A stretch of DNA of 64,000 nucleotides, taken from positions 186,001 to 250,000 of the forward strand of contig NZ_CP147776.1 of NCBI RefSeq assembly GCF_037300705.1. The letters are read 5' to 3'. Source of the stretch: Massilia sp. W12. GTDB taxonomy: Bacteria; Pseudomonadota; Gammaproteobacteria; Burkholderiales; Burkholderiaceae_D. Below are positions 1 to 8,922 of this stretch, piece by piece (the stretch's first letter is position 1; each line of letters begins with the position of its first letter). The position numbers and the translations under genes are program-made. The notes under the pieces were generated by a model. The model ran no database searches. It was not told where the DNA came from and saw only the letters and a list, made by a program, of their open reading frames with translations.

Positions 1-78
1 CTCTGGCCGACTGGCCGTCGCCCCCCGGATGTCAGTTGACGCTTGCCGTGATTCAAAAATGGGACATGCCGATTTTGC

Positions 79-177
79 CTGTGGCTTGATGGCGCAGCCT
101 TGAAGGCTGCGCAGTTCTACGCCAGCATTTTCCCCGATTCGCAAGTGCATGCAATCCACCATGCGCCAGGCGATCCA
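79..177 (+). pseudogene. VOC/PhnB-like (glyoxalase fold) gene fragment
   Basis: An open stretch in frame 1 reads LWLDGAALKAAQFYASIFPD followed by SQVHAIHHAPGDP. This is the typical first strand and helix of the PhnB/3-demethylubiquinone-methyltransferase-like VOC family (pattern LWFDG..EEAA.FY.SIFP.S). No start codon is visible in frame, and family similarity stops at about base 177, where the sequence runs in another frame into a DUF2310-like fragment. The rest of the roughly 150-residue domain is absent. I call it a truncated remnant. Only about 33 residues support the family assignment. Confidence 0.5.
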
Positions 178-553
178 TCAGATCAGCTTGCACGCCAAGG
201 ACAAAGCCCGGTATGAGCAAATTGTGAGCCTGGCGCCGGATTTGTCAGCCACGTTGCGTATGAACGGCCAGATTTGCAGCAGAGAATGGCCTTTGCAAAA
301 CATGGAAAATGGCGTGCAAGCCACCGTGCTGGCCCCTGAGCGGGATGCATTCGCACCTGCCTTGCATGGCGTGTATGTGCGCAAATGTTTGCAACAGGTA
401 CAAGACGCCGGGATTGCAGTTAATTTTCATGCGGTGGGTGAAGACAGCTGCGGCGCGCCGCTGTGCGCCTGCGCAGATGCCAGCGCTTATTTGCTGCATA
501 CCACGTTTGTTTCGCTGGAAGCGCCGCTGCGCTGCCCGCCAGTCTGGCCTTAG
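149..553 (+). pseudogene. Truncated DUF2310-like Zn-ribbon protein gene
   Basis: The frame encodes 134 residues that resemble the N-terminal half of the DUF2310 (Zn-ribbon, possible nucleic-acid-binding) family: LRMNGQICSREWPL near residue 35, VLAPERDA near 60, YVRKCLQQ near 75, GEDSCGAPLCACADASAYLL near 98-117 and SLEAPLRC near 122-129. Family members normally continue past PLRC into a CxxC-type region and are roughly twice this length, but this frame ends five residues later. Residues 1-8 come from the adjoining VOC-like fragment, so the true start is lost or is ATG at 161. Probably a decayed gene. The family call rests on remembered motif similarity. Confidence 0.45.
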
Positions 554-602
554 ACAGCGTCAAACCCTTGCTGCTGGACCGCCCCTGTTTGTTGTGGATA
601 GG

Positions 603-707
603 CACATGGGGCAGGGCAGTTATGGCCTCGGGCTGTCCATCGGCTATCACATCGTCAGCGGCGTATTGGGCGGCAGCATCACAGCGCACAGCGCGCCGGG
701 CCAGAAG
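603..707 (+). pseudogene. Histidine kinase ATPase-domain fragment
   Basis: In frame 3 the residues GQGSYGLGLSIGYHIVSGVL and then GGSITAHSAPG match the G2 box and following strand of a HATPase_c domain (G.GLGLSI..IV...LGG.I...S.PG.GT). The expected GTxF end of the domain is missing and changes to unrelated residues (QKLERW). No HisKA box, N box or G1 box lies upstream. This is a short remnant of a sensor kinase gene abutting the DUF2310-like remnant. Confidence 0.5.
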
Positions 708-1041
708 CTTGAGCGCTGGCGCCGCAATTCATCCGCCATGGAAAACTCGCTGTTGCAAATGAGGAACAGCGCAATTTTTCCAGAGGCATGCATTGCTGCA
801 GAGCAAGGCCGGTTTTCTTTGGTTATGTTCGGTGCTGTTTTATGCCTGGGGGAAACTAAAAGGAAGTAATGTTTGCGCCAAATCAGGCATCTGTAAAACG
901 GCTCTGTAAAATCCCGGCATTCGTCTGGCTTATGTGCGCCGCAATCCTGCAGGAAGAAGTATCTCCGCTGTCGTGGGGAGGCGCTGCGCATGGTCATGGG
1001 CGAATTTCGGCGACTCACATGACAACAACACTGGAGCACTT

Positions 1042-1779
1042 ATGCATTTCCCTATCCCCCGTATCTTGCCGTTGGCGCTGGCCGCCATGTTTAATTTCCT
1101 GCCTCTCAGCGCGGCGCATGCGGCAATCAGCAATGATGATGCAATCATCGAAGTCTTGACCGCATGCCCAGGCACATTCCCGACCCAGGGCCAGGCCCAG
1201 CAATGCGCGACGCAAGCGCTGAATGGTTTGAAAGAGCAGGGCAAGATTGGGAATGCGCAAAAAGGCGAGTTGACGGCGATTTTTGCCCGTGGCACACAAT
1301 GCGCCAATCATCTCTGTTCCTTCCCCGGTCTGTATAAAGTGGTCAGCGCCGGTGTGGATGCCGGTGTGAGCGACGATAAAATCACATTCGGCTTTGGCCC
1401 GATGTCCCCGGATGGCTGGTATGAAGATGTGATGAGCGCATCGGTGGTGGGGCCGGTGGTGGCGATGTCCCTGATTTATCTGGATGGCAATCTGCAATGT
1501 ATGGCCGGGCAATTGGACACCGTGGTCGGTCAGGAAGCCTTTCCGGCTGGCATGAGCTGCTACTACGGCAATGGCGACAACACCTATGTGCTGGGCGTTT
1601 CCAAAGATGGCGGCGCCAGTCTGTTGAATAATGCGGATGGCGCTTTGCCGGCGCAAAGCTATGGCCGTTATAACTTCAAGCTGTATGGCAATTTGGGCGG
1701 CTCCGGCAGCTGGTACAAGCTGGCGGTGCAATTCGCCGATGGCACAGTGCTGTTCAGCGATCCTTTCCAAAAGCCTTAA
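1042..1779 (+). CDS. Secreted hypothetical protein
   Basis: A 245-residue protein with a clear Sec signal peptide: MHFPIPRI, then a hydrophobic stretch ending LSAAHAA near residue 27. The mature part is rich in Gly, Ala and Asn. It has cysteines in its first third (around LTACPG, QQCATQ and QCANHLCSF) that could form disulfides, and a Gly-rich C-terminal half (YYGNGDNTY, LGGSGSWYKL). I chose ATG 1042 because GGAG lies 7 bases upstream and the signal peptide begins there; the open frame itself extends further upstream. I do not recognise a family. It stands alone, downstream of the decayed genes and 110 bp before the histidine decarboxylase gene. Confidence 0.75.
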   Translation: MHFPIPRILPLALAAMFNFLPLSAAHAAISNDDAIIEVLTACPGTFPTQGQAQQCATQALNGLKEQGKIGNAQKGELTAIFARGTQCANHLCSFPGLYKVVSAGVDAGVSDDKITFGFGPMSPDGWYEDVMSASVVGPVVAMSLIYLDGNLQCMAGQLDTVVGQEAFPAGMSCYYGNGDNTYVLGVSKDGGASLLNNADGALPAQSYGRYNFKLYGNLGGSGSWYKLAVQFADGTVLFSDPFQKP

Positions 1780-1889
1780 GCATCTGCAGTTTCGCGCCCT
1801 CGCGCCCGCATTTCCGGGCGCAGATGGGGGCGAAGCCGTCCTGCAATTGTGGCAAAATGGGCGCCTGATTCACTCCCGGGGAGTAGCAC

Positions 1890-3035
1890 ATGGCTGCCTA
1901 CACACTCAATCCGCAAGACCGGCAAAGGCTGCAGGATTTGCAGACAGAAATCGCGCGCCGCACCGAAAATTTTCTTGGTTATCCGGTCTCCAAAGATTTC
2001 GATTACAGCGCCTTGCTGCCATTTTTAAGCTATCCCCTGAATAATCTGGGCGACCCTTTCGCTGATTCGACCTGGAAAGTCGCCACGCGCGAATTTGAAC
2101 GCGAAGTGGTGACTTTTTTTGCTGAGCTGCTGCGCGCACCCGCGAATAACTGGTGGGGCTATGTCACCAATGGCGGCACCGAGGGTAATTTGTACGGCCT
2201 GTATCTGGCGCGCGAATTGCTGCCCAAGGGCATGGTGTATTACTCGCAAGAGACGCATTACTCGGTGGCGAAAAACCTGCATTTTCTGGGCATGCGCTCC
2301 ATCATGATCCGCAGCCAGAAATCGGGTGAAATCGATTACGACGATTTGCGCGAAACCATGCGCATCCACCGTGATTGCCCGCCGATTATCTTCGCCAATA
2401 TCGGCACCACCATGACCGAAGGGCGCGACGATATCAGTGCAATCCGCGCCATCATCAGCGACCTCGCCTTGCAGCAATCGTATATCCACGCCGATTGCGC
2501 GCTGTCGGGCATGATTTGTCCCTTTATTGAACCGCGCCCGCCATTCGATTTTGCCGACGGCGCGGATTCGATGTCGATCAGCGGACACAAATTTTTAGGC
2601 TCGCCGATTCCCTGCGGCGTGGCGCTGGCGAAAAAAAGCAATGTTGACCGCATCGCGCGCGGCATTGCGTATATCGGTTCGCTCGACACCACCATCACCG
2701 GCTCGCGCAATGGCTTCACCCCGCTGGTGCTGTGGCAGCGCATTCGCGAACTGGGGCTGGATGGCATGCGCGCACGCGTCGAACATGCTCTCGCCACTGC
2801 CGTCTATGCCTGCGAACGCCTGCGCGCCCTGGGCGTGGACGCCTGGCGCAATCCCGGCTGTATCACGGTGGTCTTGCCAAGCGTGCCGGACGCGATTAAA
2901 GAAAAATATCAATTGGCCACCGCCAACGGCATCACCCACCTGATCTGTCTGCCGAATGTCAGCACAGCACAGATCGATGCCTTTATCACAGACTGGCAAA
3001 GCGCGCAGCAAGCCGCTGCGCAGCCTGCCGCTTGA
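1890..3035 (+). CDS. hdc: Histidine decarboxylase (PLP-dependent)
   Basis: The 381-residue product matches the Morganella-type PLP histidine decarboxylase (group II, about 378 residues), which converts L-histidine to histamine and CO2 in the cytosol. Visible hallmarks are WGYVTNGGTEGNLYGLYLAR near residue 89, YYSQETHYSVAK near 116, IFANIGTTMTEG near 166, HADCALSGM near 196, SGHKFLGSPIPCG with the PLP lysine near residue 232, TITGSRNG near 269 and AWRNPGCITVV near 318. The start has GGGGAG about 7 bases upstream. An ACT-domain gene follows 13 bp later, suggesting one transcript. A related serine or glutamate decarboxylase is less likely given the close motif agreement. Confidence 0.93.
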   Translation: MAAYTLNPQDRQRLQDLQTEIARRTENFLGYPVSKDFDYSALLPFLSYPLNNLGDPFADSTWKVATREFEREVVTFFAELLRAPANNWWGYVTNGGTEGNLYGLYLARELLPKGMVYYSQETHYSVAKNLHFLGMRSIMIRSQKSGEIDYDDLRETMRIHRDCPPIIFANIGTTMTEGRDDISAIRAIISDLALQQSYIHADCALSGMICPFIEPRPPFDFADGADSMSISGHKFLGSPIPCGVALAKKSNVDRIARGIAYIGSLDTTITGSRNGFTPLVLWQRIRELGLDGMRARVEHALATAVYACERLRALGVDAWRNPGCITVVLPSVPDAIKEKYQLATANGITHLICLPNVSTAQIDAFITDWQSAQQAAAQPAA

Positions 3036-3048
3036 ATTGGAAAACACT

Positions 3049-3441
3049 ATGTCCCATATCACAGTAATTGCCGAAGACCGGCTGGGTTTGATGGCGGAAT
3101 TGGCGGAAATGCTGGCAGCGCGCCAGATTGATATCACCGATATCAGCGCCAAGCTGTACGGCGCGGATGCGGTGATTCATCTGCAAGTCGATCAATATGA
3201 AGCCGCCATCCACGCGCTGGAAGAAAGCCGCTTTCATGTGGTGACAGACGATGCGGTTTTGTTGCGCATCGAAGACCGTCCCGGCGGTCTGGCGACTGTC
3301 GCCAAGCGTCTGGCCGATCAACAAATCGCGATCCGCTCGATGGTGGTGGTGCAGCGCCAGGCCGGCTATTCCATCGTTGCTGTCGGGACCGATGATATCC
3401 CGGCGGTGCGCACCTTTTTGCATGATGTGGTGGTGCAGTAA
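3049..3441 (+). CDS. Tandem ACT-domain protein
   Basis: A 130-residue protein made of two ACT-type modules. The first covers about residues 1-65 (SHITVIAEDRLGLMAELAEM). The second covers about 68-130 (VLLRIEDRPGGLATVAKRLA, then IRSMVVVQRQAGYSIVAV). ACT domains bind small ligands, usually amino acids, and have no catalytic centre of their own. The gene starts 13 bp after the histidine decarboxylase stop, so a role in sensing histidine or regulating that enzyme is plausible, but this is inference from position. The frame is open further upstream; ATG 3049 gives the canonical ACT N-terminus. Confidence 0.85.
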   Translation: MSHITVIAEDRLGLMAELAEMLAARQIDITDISAKLYGADAVIHLQVDQYEAAIHALEESRFHVVTDDAVLLRIEDRPGGLATVAKRLADQQIAIRSMVVVQRQAGYSIVAVGTDDIPAVRTFLHDVVVQ

Positions 3442-3479
3442 GACATGCCGATAATGCACGATGGATTGCGCGGGACGCC

Positions 3480-4706
3480 ATGCTGACGCTGCCGCAACTG
3501 CTGATCGCCCTCGGTTGCGGCTTGATCATCGGGATTGAGCGCGAGCGGCGCAAAGCCGCCGCCAATCCGCGCGCCTTTGCCGGCGTGCGCACCTTCGCGC
3601 TGACGGCGCTGGCCGGCGCGCTCGCTGGCGCCTGGAATCTGGCCTTGCCCGGCGCTTTGCTGGTGGGTGGATTGTGCCTGATTGCATATTGGCGGCAAGA
3701 CAATGATGATCGCCACATCACGACCCATCTGGCTTTGTTCATGGCGTATTTGCTGGGCGCCGGCAGTCTCGCCAATCCGGCGGTGTCTGCTGGTGCGGCG
3801 GTGATGATTGCGATTACCCTGCACTGGAGCAATGCGCTGCACCGCTTTTTGCATGTGTCCCTGAAAACGGATGAATTGCGCGACGCTTTGTGGCTGGCGG
3901 CCGCTGCGCTGGTGGCGCTGCCCTTGTTGCCGGATGCGCCGCAAACCTGGTTGCTGGGGGCCAATCCGCGCCGCTTGTGGGGGCTGGTGGTGCTCTTAAT
4001 GTGTTTGCAGGCGGCCGGATACGTGGCCTTGCGCATCAGCGGCCCGCGCCTGGGGCTGGCCTTGTCCGGCTTCGGTTCCGGCTTTGTCTCCAGCACCGCG
4101 ACTACTGCCGCCATGGGTTTGCGCGCCAAACAGCAACCGGAATTGATGACGGCATGCGTCAGCGGGGCCTTGCTTTCGACTGTCGCCACCTTTGTTTTAT
4201 TGCTGGTGGTGTGCGCCACGGTGGCCCCGGCGCAATTGGCGAATCTGGCGCCATCCTTTGTCGCCGCCTTGCTGTGCGCTTGCGGCGTAGCCGGTTTCAG
4301 CTTATTGCGTCACGCCAAAGGCGGCGAATTTGTACAGCCCAAGGGGCGCGCCTTCAGTTTGCGTGAGGCGCTCGCGTTCGCCTTGATTTTGAGTGTAGCC
4401 ACTGCCAGCGTTTCTTTTGCGCATACCTATTTTGGCGCAGCGGCAGTTTTGCTTGGCGCTGCGCTGGCCGGCTTGGTTGATGTGCATGCGGCGGCGGCGT
4501 CACTGCTCACCTTATTAAGTCATACCGCCTTGCCGGATGGTCAGGTGCAGCTGGCGATTTTGCTGGCGGTCAGCAGCAATACCTGCAGCAAAATATTGGC
4601 CGCCAGCATGGCCGGCGGCGCTGCATTCGCCTGGCGCACCGGCGGCGGCCTGATCTTGATTTTGCTGGCGGCCTGGGCGCCGTATGTGTGGCGCTTGCTT
4701 GCATGA
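3480..4706 (+). CDS. MgtC/SapB-family membrane protein with DUF4010 region
   Basis: The 408-residue product is almost entirely hydrophobic, with roughly ten or more predicted membrane segments. The N-terminus LIIGIERERRKAAANPRAFA matches the conserved MgtC/SapB start (G.IG.ERE......AG.RT). The rest resembles the DUF4010 module that follows the short MgtC domain in proteins of about 410 residues, including GSGFVSSTATTAAMGLRAK near 200 and a final pore-like region SSNTCSKILAAS near 362. The substrate is unknown; MgtC proteins have been linked to Mg2+ limitation and ATPase regulation, but the DUF4010 type is uncharacterised. It lies 38 bp after the ACT gene on the same strand and may share its transcript. 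Confidence 0.85.
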   Translation: MLTLPQLLIALGCGLIIGIERERRKAAANPRAFAGVRTFALTALAGALAGAWNLALPGALLVGGLCLIAYWRQDNDDRHITTHLALFMAYLLGAGSLANPAVSAGAAVMIAITLHWSNALHRFLHVSLKTDELRDALWLAAAALVALPLLPDAPQTWLLGANPRRLWGLVVLLMCLQAAGYVALRISGPRLGLALSGFGSGFVSSTATTAAMGLRAKQQPELMTACVSGALLSTVATFVLLLVVCATVAPAQLANLAPSFVAALLCACGVAGFSLLRHAKGGEFVQPKGRAFSLREALAFALILSVATASVSFAHTYFGAAAVLLGAALAGLVDVHAAAASLLTLLSHTALPDGQVQLAILLAVSSNTCSKILAASMAGGAAFAWRTGGGLILILLAAWAPYVWRLLA

Positions 4707-4794
4707 AGCTGTCATCAGCCTGGTTTGGCGGCTGCGCCGCCGCCGTCCGGCACATCCTGTACAATGAGCGCGCTATCCACTTTGTTTTGCGACG

Positions 4795-5397
4795 ATGAAT
4801 ACTGCCGCCCGCCTCCTTGCCATTCTGACTATGCCGCTTTTGCTGGCTGCGCCGCCGGCGCAGGCGGAGCGCGCTGACGCCAAAAAAGAAACCCAGATCC
4901 AGTCTGTCAAAGCGGATTATGACTCGGTGCGTGAAACCGGCAGCTTCAGCGGGAATATTCAGCTTACGCGCGGCAGTTTGAAGATGAGTGGAGAAAAGCT
5001 GGATTTCGCCAAAAATGCCGCCGGTTACCAGGAATTCGTGTTGCTGGGCGCGCCGGGCGCACGCGCCAGCTTCCGCCAGAAAAGCGATCAGGGCGAAGAT
5101 GAATGGATTGAAGGCGAGGGTGAGCGCATCGAGTATTCCGATCAAAAGGAAGAAATGAAAATCCACGGTCAAGCCGTGTTGCGCCGCATGGAAGGCAAGA
5201 GGGTGATTGAGCAGGTGCAGGGCGCCCTGGTGATTTATGACAGCCTGAAAGAAGTTTTCCGCGCGGTGAATGACAACAGCGGCGCCGCACAGGCCGGCGC
5301 GCCACGGGTGACGGTGGTGATTCAACCGCGCAGCGAGAAAAAAGCAGCCGACAAACCGGCAGAAAAAGCAGCTGACAAAGCGGCGGCCAAACCTTGA
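4795..5397 (+). CDS. lptA: LptA-like periplasmic lipopolysaccharide transport protein
   Basis: A 200-residue protein with a signal peptide (LLAAPPAQAERA, cleavage near residue 24) followed by an OstA/LptA domain: ADYDSVRETGSFSGNIQLTR, GSLKMSGEKLDF, and later YSDQKEEMKIHGQAVLRR. LptA forms the periplasmic bridge that carries LPS from LptBFGC to LptDE. The last 20 or so residues are a low-complexity Lys/Ala/Glu/Asp tail, which could be a flexible extension. Usually lptA lies between lptC and lptB near rpoN, but here the neighbours are an MgtC-like gene and a binding-protein gene. It may be a relocated lptA or a second OstA-domain protein. Confidence 0.8.
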   Translation: MNTAARLLAILTMPLLLAAPPAQAERADAKKETQIQSVKADYDSVRETGSFSGNIQLTRGSLKMSGEKLDFAKNAAGYQEFVLLGAPGARASFRQKSDQGEDEWIEGEGERIEYSDQKEEMKIHGQAVLRRMEGKRVIEQVQGALVIYDSLKEVFRAVNDNSGAAQAGAPRVTVVIQPRSEKKAADKPAEKAADKAAAKP

Positions 5398-5403
5398 GGC
5401 AAT

Positions 5404-6141
5404 TCAGCGCTGCGCCGCATAGCTCTCCAGCCAGCGCTTGAATTTATCGCCGGCAAAAGCCGCCGCTGCGGCTTGATCAAAACGGGCAACCGCCGCAGCA
5501 TCTGCGCGCTGTGCGTAGCCGAAGGCGAATTTCTCTGCCGGCAGCGGCAAATCCAGCAGGCGCAAAGGCATGCCATCTTTGCGTCCCCACCAAATGGCGG
5601 AATAGGGGTTTTGAAAAAACACCGCGTCCAGCCGCCCCAGCTGCAATTTTTTTAAATTCACGCTTTGCCATGTCGGCGAAAATGAAAAATCCCAATCCAC
5701 TGCAATGTCTTTGAATTCCGGCGGCAATTGGCTGCCGCCGACCCAGCCTATGCGCTTGCCGCTCAATTCCTGCAAGGATGTCACCTTGCGCCAGGGCGAG
5801 GCGGGCGTCACCGCCAAAAACGAGCGCGGCGCAAGCCATGCCCAGCTGGCGCGCTGCATGCCGGAATGCGTGCTGTTGCCGGAAATCAATAAAACATCCA
5901 GGCTGCCTTCTTTGAGCGCCTGCTTGGCGCGTGGAAATGACATGACCGGCAGAAATATCAATTTCACGCCGGCCTTGGGAGCGACTTCATTTTGCAAAAA
6001 TTCAGGCAAGGCGCCATATAAAGCCTGATCGCCTTCGCCCATCATCATGGGCGCCACCAGAAAGCCGCCCACGCGCAACACTGCTTCGGCGCAAACGGGG
6101 CCGCAAGCGACCGCGAATAAGAGGCAAAGCGCGCTTTTCAT
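5404..6141 (-). CDS. Periplasmic solute-binding protein (family 3-like)
   Basis: A 245-residue secreted protein. The signal peptide is MKSALCLLFAVACGPVCAEA, and the mature part looks like a type II periplasmic binding fold of the amino-acid (SBP_bac_3) class: VAPKAGVKLIFLPVMSFPRA near 60, the first hinge strand LDVLLISG, SGKRIGWVGGSQLP near 140, and LQLGRLDAVFFQNPY near 180. ATG 6141 is chosen because it begins the signal peptide and has GGGAGAA upstream. It is convergent with lptA, with only 6 bp between stops. There is no ABC permease or ATPase gene nearby, so it may serve a distant transporter or act as a sensor. Ligand unknown. Confidence 0.75.
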   Translation of the reverse strand: MKSALCLLFAVACGPVCAEAVLRVGGFLVAPMMMGEGDQALYGALPEFLQNEVAPKAGVKLIFLPVMSFPRAKQALKEGSLDVLLISGNSTHSGMQRASWAWLAPRSFLAVTPASPWRKVTSLQELSGKRIGWVGGSQLPPEFKDIAVDWDFSFSPTWQSVNLKKLQLGRLDAVFFQNPYSAIWWGRKDGMPLRLLDLPLPAEKFAFGYAQRADAAAVARFDQAAAAAFAGDKFKRWLESYAAQR

Positions 6142-6217
6142 GTGGTTCTCCCGGATGCCGGATATTGCATTATCGGCAGTGGCCGGGTGTAAGACAAGGC
6201 GGCCCGGCGGGATGAGT

Positions 6218-7618
6218 TTATGCCGCCGCCAATTTTTGCCGCCAACGCGCAACCGCCTGCAACACTTGCGCCGGGGCGGTGCCGCCTACCAGATTGCGCG
6301 CCGCCACTGAGCCTTCCAGGCTGAGCACGTCAAACACATCCGCGCCGATCAGGCTGCTGTAGGTTTGCAGTTTTTCCAGCGGCAAATCGGCCAGATCGCA
6401 GCCGGCCTGTTCACAGTCGCGCACCGCATGCGCCACGATTTCATGCGCATCGCGGAAGGGCATGCCCTTCTTCACCAGATAATCCGCCAGATCAGTGGCG
6501 GTGGCGAAACCTTGCAGCGCGGCGGCGCGCATGGCTTGCGGCTTGAGCGTGATGCCGCTGCACATATCGGCGAAAATACGCAGGGTGTCGGTGAGCGTAT
6601 CGACGGTGTCAAACAGCGGTTCTTTATCTTCCTGATTGTCTTTGTTGTAGGCCAGCGGCTGGCCTTTCATCAACGTCAGCAGGGCCACCAGATGGCCATT
6701 CACACGGCCGGTTTTACCGCGCGCGAGTTCCGGCACATCGGGGTTTTTCTTTTGCGGCATGATCGAGGAGCCGGTGCAAAAGCGGTCAGCCAGATCGATA
6801 AAGCCAACGCGCGGACTCATCCAAATCACCAGTTCTTCGGAAAAGCGCGAGATATGGGTCATGCTCAGCGCGGCGGCGGAACAGAATTCGATGGCGAAAT
6901 CGCGGTCTGACACGGCGTCGAGCGAGTTGTGGCAGACATCCTCAAAACCGAGCAGGCGCGCCACTTCGTAGCGGTCAAGCGCGAAAGTGGCGCCGGCCAG
7001 CGCGGCGGCGCCCAGCGGCAGGCGGTTGACGCGGCGGCGGCAATCCGCCAGGCGCTCGGCGTCGCGCCCGAACATTTCCACATACGCCAGCATATGGTGG
7101 CCAAAGGTCACCGGCTGCGCCACTTGCATATGGGTGAAGCCGGGCAGAATGGTGGCGTGTTCGCGCTCGGCCAGATCGACCAGGGCGCTTTGCAGGGTGC
7201 GAATCAATTGCAGGATATCGTCGATGGCGCTGCGCAGATACAAACGGATATCGGTCGCCACCTGGTCATTGCGGCTGCGTCCGGTATGCAGGCGCTTGCC
7301 GGCGTCGCCGACCAATTCGATCAAGCGTTTTTCAATATTCAAATGCACATCTTCCAGCGCCAATTGCCACTCGAAGCCGCCACCCTCAATCTCCTGACGG
7401 ATTTGCGCCATGCCGCGTTCAATATCCGCCAGATCGGCCGCGCTGATGATGCCCTGCTTGGCCAGCATCGCCGCATGCGCCAGCGAACCCTGGATGTCGA
7501 ACAGCGCCATGCGTTTGTCAAAAAACACCGAAGCGGTGTAGCGCTGCACTAATGCGGAAACGGGTTCGGAAAAACGCGCCGACCAGGCTTTGTCTTTGCT
7601 GGAAAGTTGTGATGTCAT
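6218..7618 (-). CDS. argH: Argininosuccinate lyase
   Basis: The 466-residue product is a full-length ArgH, which splits argininosuccinate into arginine and fumarate in the last step of arginine biosynthesis. The fumarase-superfamily signature [15 protein letters not shown] lies near residue 280 and carries the catalytic serine loop. Other hallmarks are [13 protein letters not shown] near 112, [13 protein letters not shown] near 165 and [10 protein letters not shown] near 200. The start ATG 7618 has AAGG about 10 bases upstream and opens with the usual W..RF motif ([11 protein letters not shown]). Betaproteobacteria and pseudomonads often place argH beside an AlgZ/AlgR-type pair, and such a pair lies at 9.1-11 kb here. 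Confidence 0.97.
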   Translation of the reverse strand: MTSQLSSKDKAWSARFSEPVSALVQRYTASVFFDKRMALFDIQGSLAHAAMLAKQGIISAADLADIERGMAQIRQEIEGGGFEWQLALEDVHLNIEKRLIELVGDAGKRLHTGRSRNDQVATDIRLYLRSAIDDILQLIRTLQSALVDLAEREHATILPGFTHMQVAQPVTFGHHMLAYVEMFGRDAERLADCRRRVNRLPLGAAALAGATFALDRYEVARLLGFEDVCHNSLDAVSDRDFAIEFCSAAALSMTHISRFSEELVIWMSPRVGFIDLADRFCTGSSIMPQKKNPDVPELARGKTGRVNGHLVALLTLMKGQPLAYNKDNQEDKEPLFDTVDTLTDTLRIFADMCSGITLKPQAMRAAALQGFATATDLADYLVKKGMPFRDAHEIVAHAVRDCEQAGCDLADLPLEKLQTYSSLIGADVFDVLSLEGSVAARNLVGGTAPAQVLQAVARWRQKLAAA

Positions 7619-7771
7619 GGCTTTACCTTGAACGCTATCTTGAATTGCATCATTGACGGGTGATTTTCGCACTGCAGCAAATGATTATAGCGGTTTTGAT
7701 AAGAGGCCAAATACAGCGCTGTTTGTGGCCGCGCTTTGCGCGGCGCAAGGAGGCGTGTCTGGCTGGCGCAT

Positions 7772-8260
7772 TCAGCCTGCGGGTGTCGCTGACTGTTGCG
7801 GAGGGCCGGCTTTAGCCCTGAACCGTTGCCAAAGCATGAGCAGGCTGCACAGCAAATAGGCCGGCAGGAATATGTACAGCATGATGCCGCCGTAACGGAT
7901 TTCTGGAAAGAGACGGAGTAATTCCAGCAGTAAGGTCAGGTTGATGAGGCACAAAACGGCATGCGCCGCATTGATGGAGGCGCTATACCGTTCTTGCAGG
8001 GATTTGCGCATAAATGCGCTCAAAGGCCAGCAAAAAAGCGCGAATAACTGCAGCCCATGCCAATTTTTGTTTTGCAGCGCATGCGCTGGCACAAATTCCA
8101 CCGTTTTCCTGACCGGATTGGGCGCTGCTTGAGATGCCTGCGGTTGCGCGCCGATGGCGTCAGATTTCAAGCTGCATTGCGCCAGCGGCAGGAAGAAACA
8201 GAGCAAAATGCCAAGGGAAAGCAGGCGTTTGAGTTTGAGCAGCATCATATGCACTTTCAT
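7772..8260 (-). CDS. Hypothetical inner-membrane protein
   Basis: An approximately 162-residue protein of no recognised family. It begins with a basic, hydrophobic segment (LKRLLSLGILLCFFLPLAQC) that could be a signal anchor. A polar region follows, then two or three membrane segments near the C-terminus (LQLFALFCWPLSAFM, AVLCLINLTLLLELLRLF, IMLYIFLPAYLLCSLLML). ATG 8260 and ATG 8248 are both possible starts, and neither has a strong ribosome site. It lies between argH and the macrodomain gene on the same strand, about 150 bp from each. Confidence 0.5.
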   Translation of the reverse strand: MKVHMMLLKLKRLLSLGILLCFFLPLAQCSLKSDAIGAQPQASQAAPNPVRKTVEFVPAHALQNKNWHGLQLFALFCWPLSAFMRKSLQERYSASINAAHAVLCLINLTLLLELLRLFPEIRYGGIMLYIFLPAYLLCSLLMLWQRFRAKAGPPQQSATPAG

Positions 8261-8448
8261 CAAGCAGGGCTGTCGTGCGACAGCAAGGTGAAATAGATGG
8301 TATGCCGTCACACAAGGCGCCGGCCATATCCAAACCCCACAGTCTTTTGCAGATTATGCATTATGTTTGAATATGATTTCATGTCAATCGCACTATTTTT
8401 ACAAGTGATTTGCGCAGCGGCGGCCTGGCATGCAGTGCTTCTGGCCGC

Positions 8449-8922
8449 TTATTTTTTGGCGTGAAAGCGCACAATCCGTATTTGCATCGCACAGCTGATC
8501 GGCTGCAAAGCCTGCAACATCAGTTCCAATGCCCCCTGTTCGCCAAAACCGCCTGTGCCAGCGCCAATTACAGGAAACGCGATGGATTGATAAGACTGCT
8601 GCTGCGCCAGTGCGATGGCGGAAGCGACGCTGTCTTGAATCGAGGCCCGGCTGGCGCGCCACCACATATTGATGCCGGCCACATGGATGATGGCTTTATG
8701 TGGCAGGCGCCCGGCGCCGGTCTGCACTGCGCCGCCGAGCGGAATCGGGCCCATGCGGCCCAATTCAAAAAACGGCTGCAAGCCTGCGCGCCTTTTGATG
8801 GCGCCGGATACGCCTTGCGGCAAGAGCAGCCACCAGGGGATGATATTCCTGTTCCAGGCGTTGACGATCACATCCACCTCTTGATCGAGGAGATCGCCAT
8901 GGATAATCTGTGCGGTCGCCAT
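8449..8922 (-). CDS. Macrodomain (ADP-ribose-binding) protein
   Basis: A stand-alone 157-residue macrodomain. Motifs are IIHGDLLDQEVDVIVNAWNR near residue 6, the loop LLPQGVSGAIKRRAG near 33, PLGGAVQTGAGRLPHKAIIH near 61-80, and the second binding loop VIGAGTGGFG near 118. Macrodomains bind ADP-ribose and often hydrolyse ADP-ribosyl or O-acetyl-ADP-ribose groups. The VNAWNRN / LLLPQGVSGAIKR form is one found in a bacterial subfamily. The frame is open much further upstream, but homology begins at MATAQ, with a purine-rich stretch before ATG 8922. No ADP-ribosyltransferase partner is nearby. Confidence 0.88.
   Translation of the reverse strand: MATAQIIHGDLLDQEVDVIVNAWNRNIIPWWLLLPQGVSGAIKRRAGLQPFFELGRMGPIPLGGAVQTGAGRLPHKAIIHVAGINMWWRASRASIQDSVASAIALAQQQSYQSIAFPVIGAGTGGFGEQGALELMLQALQPISCAMQIRIVRFHAKK

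Noticed and set aside
1015-1770. 251-codon open frame opposite the secreted protein at 1042
   Set aside because: Shadow of the real gene: no ribosome site or family motif, and the plus strand carries a clear signal peptide.
3143-4219. 358-codon frame opposite the MgtC-like gene
   Set aside because: Low-complexity basic translation, typical of the antisense strand of a GC-rich gene.
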